Positions 14,000 to 17,375 of a DNA stretch of 17,375 nt are shown in pieces. Where the stretch lies: contig JAQVLF010000005.1 of NCBI GenBank assembly GCA_028704295.1, positions 1-17,375 of the forward strand. The letters are read 5' to 3'. The position numbers and the translations under genes are program-made. The first letter of the stretch is position 1, and each line of letters starts with the position of its first letter. The notes beneath the pieces are model-generated. The model ran no database searches. It had not been told where the DNA came from and worked only from the letters and a program-made list of their open reading frames with translations. This DNA comes from Minisyncoccota bacterium. GTDB taxonomy: Bacteria > Patescibacteriota > Minisyncoccia > Minisyncoccales > Minisyncoccaceae.

Positions 14000-15217
14000 A
14001 TGAAAATAATTGCTGATTTTCACATACATTCTAAATACTCAAGAGCAGTGAGCTCAAAAATGGATTTAGAAGGGCTTGCCAAATTTTCAGAAATAAAAGG
14101 CATAGATGTCATAGGGACAGGAGATTTTACTTACCCATTATGGTTTTCTCAAATTAAGGAAGAATTAGTTTTAGATGAATCAGGGTTTTATAAGTTTAAA
14201 GATTATAAAACAAGGTTTGTTATTACAGGAGAGATTAGTTTGATTTATTCTAAATTAGGAAAAGTAAGAAAAATTCATTTAATCTTAATTTGTCCTAATT
14301 TAGATATAGGAGAAAAAGTTAATAAGAAGTTGGGAGAAAAATATAATTTAAAATCCGATGGAAGACCTATTCTAGGGCTTGATGCAAAAGAATTTTTAAA
14401 AATCGTTTTAGATATTTCAAAAGACATTTTAGTTGTTCCGGCACATGTTATGACTCCGTGGTTTGGATTATATGGTTCAAAATCTGGATTTGATTCTATT
14501 TCTGAATGTTTTGAAGAGTTGGGAGAATATATTTATGCTTATGAAACTGGACTTTCAGCAGATCCTTCAATGCTTCTTAAAATGAAAGAGTGCAGAGAAA
14601 GGGCGCTTTTATCTAATTCTGATTCTCATTCACTTGAAAAAATAGGAAGAGAGGTAAATGTATTTGAAACTGATTTAAATTACGGTTCAATTATTCAAAA
14701 AATTAAAAACAATGATGTTTTTGAAACAATTGAATTTTATCCCGAAGAGGGAAAGTACTATAATGATGGACATAGATTGCATGATGTAAATATGAGTCCA
14801 GAAGAAACATATAAACATGGCGGGATTTGTCCTGTGTGTGGAAAGCCGTTGACCATAGGGGTTTTAAATAGAGTAATGGAGCTAGCTGACTTAAAAGAAG
14901 CTCCTTCGTCAAAATTTAAAAGTTTGATTCCATTAAAAGAAATTATTGGAGAGGTTTTAGGGGTTGGAGCTTTGTCAAAGTCAGTTAATAATGAATATGT
15001 TAAATTAATTAAGGAATTTAAGAATGAATTTAATATACTCCTTTATGAAGATATTTCAAATATTGAAAAAATAAATAAAATGGTTGCAAGTGGAATTAAG
15101 AAAATGAGAGAGGGCAATGTTTCTATTACTCCTGGATATGACGGAGAATTTGGAAAAATTAAATTATTTAGCGAAGAAGAAAAAAAAGAACAAATAAGGC
15201 AAGGAATACTATTATGA
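14000..15217 (+). CDS. Endonuclease Q (EndoQ)-like PHP-domain DNA repair nuclease
   Basis: EndoQ nicks DNA on the 5' side of deaminated bases (uracil, hypoxanthine, xanthine) and abasic sites. It is common in archaea and found in some bacteria. The 405-residue protein has a PHP metal centre, DFHIHS (6-11), D42 in TGDFT, E78 in TGEIS, H149 in PAHVMTPWFG and SDSH (207-210), then the EndoQ-specific module DGHRLHDVNMSPEE with GGICPVCGKPLTIGVLNRV (274-292). Such genes are often mislabelled 'UvrD helicase', but no helicase motif is present. The zinc module shows H261 where I expect a cysteine, and ELADL (294-298) where the family has ELADR. It starts directly after the MgtC-family stop and overlaps rarA by ATGA. 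Confidence 0.82.
   Translation: MKIIADFHIHSKYSRAVSSKMDLEGLAKFSEIKGIDVIGTGDFTYPLWFSQIKEELVLDESGFYKFKDYKTRFVITGEISLIYSKLGKVRKIHLILICPNLDIGEKVNKKLGEKYNLKSDGRPILGLDAKEFLKIVLDISKDILVVPAHVMTPWFGLYGSKSGFDSISECFEELGEYIYAYETGLSADPSMLLKMKECRERALLSNSDSHSLEKIGREVNVFETDLNYGSIIQKIKNNDVFETIEFYPEEGKYYNDGHRLHDVNMSPEETYKHGGICPVCGKPLTIGVLNRVMELADLKEAPSSKFKSLIPLKEIIGEVLGVGALSKSVNNEYVKLIKEFKNEFNILLYEDISNIEKINKMVASGIKKMREGNVSITPGYDGEFGKIKLFSEEEKKEQIRQGILL
15201..15205 (+). promoter_or_regulatory. Shine-Dalgarno-like AAGGA before rarA
   Basis: AAGGA lies eight bases before the rarA ATG, inside the EndoQ coding end. It is the only clear SD-like site among the rightward genes, and it goes with an ATGA stop-start overlap. 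Confidence 0.5.
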
Positions 15218-16335
15218 AGCCTTTAGCAGAGGAATTAAGGCCTAAAAACTTAAAAGAATTTATTGGGCAGGAAAAGATTTTAGGAAAGGATAGTCTGCTT
15301 AAGAAAGCGATTGAGGAGGATGGTATCCCTTCTATGATTTTTTATGGTCCGCCTGGAACAGGAAAAACTACGCTTGCTAAGATAGTTGCAAATATTACTA
15401 AATCGCACTTTGAAGAATTATCAGCTGTCACTTCTGGTATAAAAGATTTAAAGCTAATTGTTGAAAGAGCACAATTAAACAAAAGGTTAAATGAGAAAAC
15501 AATTCTTTTTATAGATGAAATCCACAGATGGAATAAAAAACAGCAAGATGTGCTTTTGCCATATATAGAAAGCGGACTCATTATTCTAATTGGGGCGACA
15601 ACAGAAAATCCTTCTTTCGAAGTCAATGCAGCACTTTTATCAAGGGTGAGAGTTTTTACTTTTGAAAAATTAGAAGAAAAAGAAATAGAAAAAATTATAA
15701 AAAGAGCGATTAAGGAAAAGAATATACAAATCGATAAAAAGGCAATCAAGTTTTTAAAGGAAATGAGCAATGGGGATGCAAGAGTTGCTTTAAATATTTT
15801 AGAATATGTTTCTTCTTTAAGTAAAAATATTGAGGAAAAAGATGTTAAAGAAGCTTTTCAAAAACAGAATCTTTATTATGATAAGCATGGAAACGAGCAT
15901 CATGATTTAATTTCAGCTTTAATCAAATCAATGAGGGCAGGAGAGGAAAACGCGGCCATTTATTATTTAGTGCGCATGTTGGAAGCAGGTGAGGACCCTT
16001 TATTTATTGCAAGGCGTCTTGTTGTTTTTGCTTCGGAAGATATTGGTCTTCAAAACTCTCTAGCCTTAAGTCAGGCTATCGATGTTTTTCATGCCTGCCA
16101 CTATATCGGAATGCCAGAATGTAGGCTCAATTTGATTCAAGGAGTTGTCTACATGGCGAAAAGCAAGAAATCAAGAAAATTATATGACGCATATAATAAT
16201 GCTTTGAAGGACGTAGAAAAGTATGGAAATCTTAAAGTTCCTTTGCATTTAAAAAATGTAAAAACTTTTTTGAATAAAGAGGATTATGCAGGTTTCTTGC
16301 CAGAGAAGATAAAGAATAAAAAGTATTTATCTTAA
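15214..16335 (+). CDS. rarA: RarA/MgsA replication-associated AAA+ ATPase
   Basis: A clamp-loader-like ATPase that acts at stalled replication forks. Motifs: Walker A GPPGTGKT (45-52), Walker B LFIDE (98-102) followed by the RarA hallmark IHRWNKKQQDVLLPYIESG, sensor 1 GATTENPSFEVN (127-138) and the arginine finger R144 in LLSRVRVF. The C-terminal oligomerisation region is recognisable (RRLVVFASEDIGLQNS, PLHLKNVKTFLNKEDYAGFLPE). At 373 residues it is shorter than E. coli RarA (447). The tail between 'HLKN' and 'LPE' is condensed compared with the usual form. Last gene of the operon; its end overlaps the convergent mltG by 9 nt. Confidence 0.94.
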   Translation: MKPLAEELRPKNLKEFIGQEKILGKDSLLKKAIEEDGIPSMIFYGPPGTGKTTLAKIVANITKSHFEELSAVTSGIKDLKLIVERAQLNKRLNEKTILFIDEIHRWNKKQQDVLLPYIESGLIILIGATTENPSFEVNAALLSRVRVFTFEKLEEKEIEKIIKRAIKEKNIQIDKKAIKFLKEMSNGDARVALNILEYVSSLSKNIEEKDVKEAFQKQNLYYDKHGNEHHDLISALIKSMRAGEENAAIYYLVRMLEAGEDPLFIARRLVVFASEDIGLQNSLALSQAIDVFHACHYIGMPECRLNLIQGVVYMAKSKKSRKLYDAYNNALKDVEKYGNLKVPLHLKNVKTFLNKEDYAGFLPEKIKNKKYLS

Positions 16336-17331
16336 GTAAAGATATTTATTGTATTTATGCTCTTCAAAGTTTTTGCTATAAATAGTAGTTCCATCTTTAG
16401 CTGATAAGTAATACCAATAATTATTTTCTATCGGATTCAAAACTGCTTCAATACTTTCAATTCCTGGATTTGAAATTGGACCGATTGGAAGGCCAGGATA
16501 TTTATATGTGTTAAAAGGAGAATCTATACTTGTGTCAAAAAGAGAATTGCTTCCTTCTACTTCATGTGCATATATGACAGTCGCGTCAACTTGAAGCGCT
16601 AAGCTATTTCTTAGTCTTTTCAAAAGGATGCTCGAAATCATTTGTTTGTCTTTGATTCCTCTTACTTCTTTTTCAACAAGAGAAGCTAATATTAAATTGT
16701 TGTAAAAATTATCTTTGTTTTTAACATTATCCCAGACTTTTAATTTAAAATTTGAAAGCATTTTTTTAATAATAATTTCTGCCGTATCGTTTCTGTTTAC
16801 ATAATAAGTATCAGGGAATAAAAATCCTTCCAAGCTTAAGTTAGAAGGCTTCGATTTTAAGAATTCAAATTCATTAGAAAAATCTTTTGAGGGATGATTT
16901 AATCCAGATTCACCTGCTATATCAAAAAATTCTTCCTTTGTAAAAATGTCTTTTTGCTCTAAGTAATTTGCGATATCGTTGATTGTCCATCCTTCCAAAA
17001 TTGTGATTTTTTCTTTGACAACATTTCCTTTAACTATGTCATTTATAATTTGAAAAATAGACATGGATGAGCTTAACTTATACGTTCCAGCCTTAATGTT
17101 TCTAGGATCATTACTCAAGAAAAAGAATAGATAAAAGATTCTACTATTTTTAATAAAGTTTTCATCTTTTAAATTTTGCGAAACTGTTTTTAAAGTTTCT
17201 CCTTCTTTAATAACAAAAAAGTCTTCTTTGAATAAAGAAGAATTATTCGTAAAAGAGGAAATACAAAATACAATAAATGAAAAAATTAGGATAATGAAAA
17301 AAGATAAGATTATTTTTTGCAAGTTCGTCAT
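16327..17331 (-). CDS. mltG: MltG, endolytic peptidoglycan transglycosylase
   Basis: Cuts nascent glycan strands in the membrane-proximal wall and sets glycan length. Its 334 residues comprise one N-terminal membrane helix (about 6-28), a LysM-like subdomain (about 37-102, from FFVIKEGETLKTVSQNL to IINDIVKGN) and the catalytic domain. Conserved blocks are LEGFLFPDTYYV (167-178), the catalytic glutamate E220 in LASLVEKEVR, LALQVDATVIYA (244-255), YPGLPIGPISNPG (278-290) and YYLSAKDGTTIYSKNFEEH (307-325). Length is typical. It implies a peptidoglycan wall. The gene stands alone on the minus strand with a promoter that places the transcript start at the ATG. Confidence 0.95.
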   Translation of the reverse strand: MTNLQKIILSFFIILIFSFIVFCISSFTNNSSLFKEDFFVIKEGETLKTVSQNLKDENFIKNSRIFYLFFFLSNDPRNIKAGTYKLSSSMSIFQIINDIVKGNVVKEKITILEGWTINDIANYLEQKDIFTKEEFFDIAGESGLNHPSKDFSNEFEFLKSKPSNLSLEGFLFPDTYYVNRNDTAEIIIKKMLSNFKLKVWDNVKNKDNFYNNLILASLVEKEVRGIKDKQMISSILLKRLRNSLALQVDATVIYAHEVEGSNSLFDTSIDSPFNTYKYPGLPIGPISNPGIESIEAVLNPIENNYWYYLSAKDGTTIYSKNFEEHKYNKYLYLR

Positions 17332-17337
17332 AAATAT

Positions 17338-17365
17338 ATTTTAATACAATTTTAAATCTTTGCAA
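17338..17365 (-). promoter_or_regulatory. Candidate mltG promoter, predicted leaderless
   Basis: On the minus strand TTGCAA (17365-17360), a 16-base spacer, then TAAAAT (17343-17338). Only six bases separate the -10 from the ATG, so transcription would start at or next to the A of the start codon. Confidence 0.5.
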
Positions 17366-17375
17366 TATAAAAAAG

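Noticed and set aside
14000..15217. UvrD helicase label for the PHP protein
   Set aside because: No Walker A or helicase motifs; PHP ligands and the CPVCGKPLT module fit endonuclease Q.
1..17375. CRISPR array, tRNA, rRNA, insertion sequence or prophage
   Set aside because: No regularly spaced repeats, cloverleaf-like stretches, transposase motifs or terminal repeats were seen on either strand. The glycine-rich domain resembles tail-fibre domains but no other phage gene is near.

Overview
The window looks like a slice of a small, A+T-rich bacterial genome, most likely from the Candidate Phyla Radiation (Patescibacteria, Parcubacteria-like). This is an inference from gene content and style. 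Genes are very tightly packed, with many 4-20 nt overlaps. Several proteins are shortened (ATP synthase delta 130 aa, epsilon 82 aa, RarA 373 aa). One large secreted protein carries degenerate 'GWA...IG.I.FN' repeats of a kind I associate with these lineages. Archaeal/eukaryal-flavoured genes (Elp3, Trm9-like methyltransferase, archaeal-style NIF3, EndoQ) sit among plainly bacterial ones (F-type ATPase, MltG, RarA). UGA is used as a normal stop (ends of atpH, atpC and the EndoQ gene), so this is not a UGA-recoding lineage.

Layout. 1-224: the 5' end of an unrecognised leftward gene with a strong GGAGG ribosome site, and a short divergent control region built from two nested inverted repeats. 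225-6302: a complete F-type ATP synthase operon in the order a, AtpZ/AtpI-like, c, b, delta, alpha, gamma, beta, epsilon. 6340-7011: a glycerophosphodiester phosphodiesterase. 7041-9794: a stand-alone unit (promoter, 883-aa membrane-anchored glycine- and cysteine-rich surface protein, strong intrinsic terminator). 9847-10791: a NIF3-family metalloprotein, convergent with elp3 (10778-12355, minus).

12350-16335: a rightward operon of a Trm9/ALKBH8-like tRNA methyltransferase, a LOG-family protein, an MgtC-family membrane protein, an endonuclease Q homologue and RarA. 16327-17331 (minus): MltG, with a promoter placed to give a leaderless mRNA.

How the genes fit together: the ATP synthase couples ATP to an ion gradient, probably protons, and lacks the epsilon inhibitory domain. 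elp3 and the Trm9-like gene are divergent, their start codons abut in the palindrome ATGCAT, and together they could make mcm5U at the tRNA wobble position, a pathway normally thought of as eukaryotic. EndoQ and RarA are translationally coupled and both act in genome maintenance. The most notable candidates are the Elp3/Trm9 pair, the surface protein with its G8 tract, and the palindromic divergent promoter at the left edge. I see no CRISPR array, tRNA, rRNA or insertion sequence. No gene-free stretch exceeds 300 bases.
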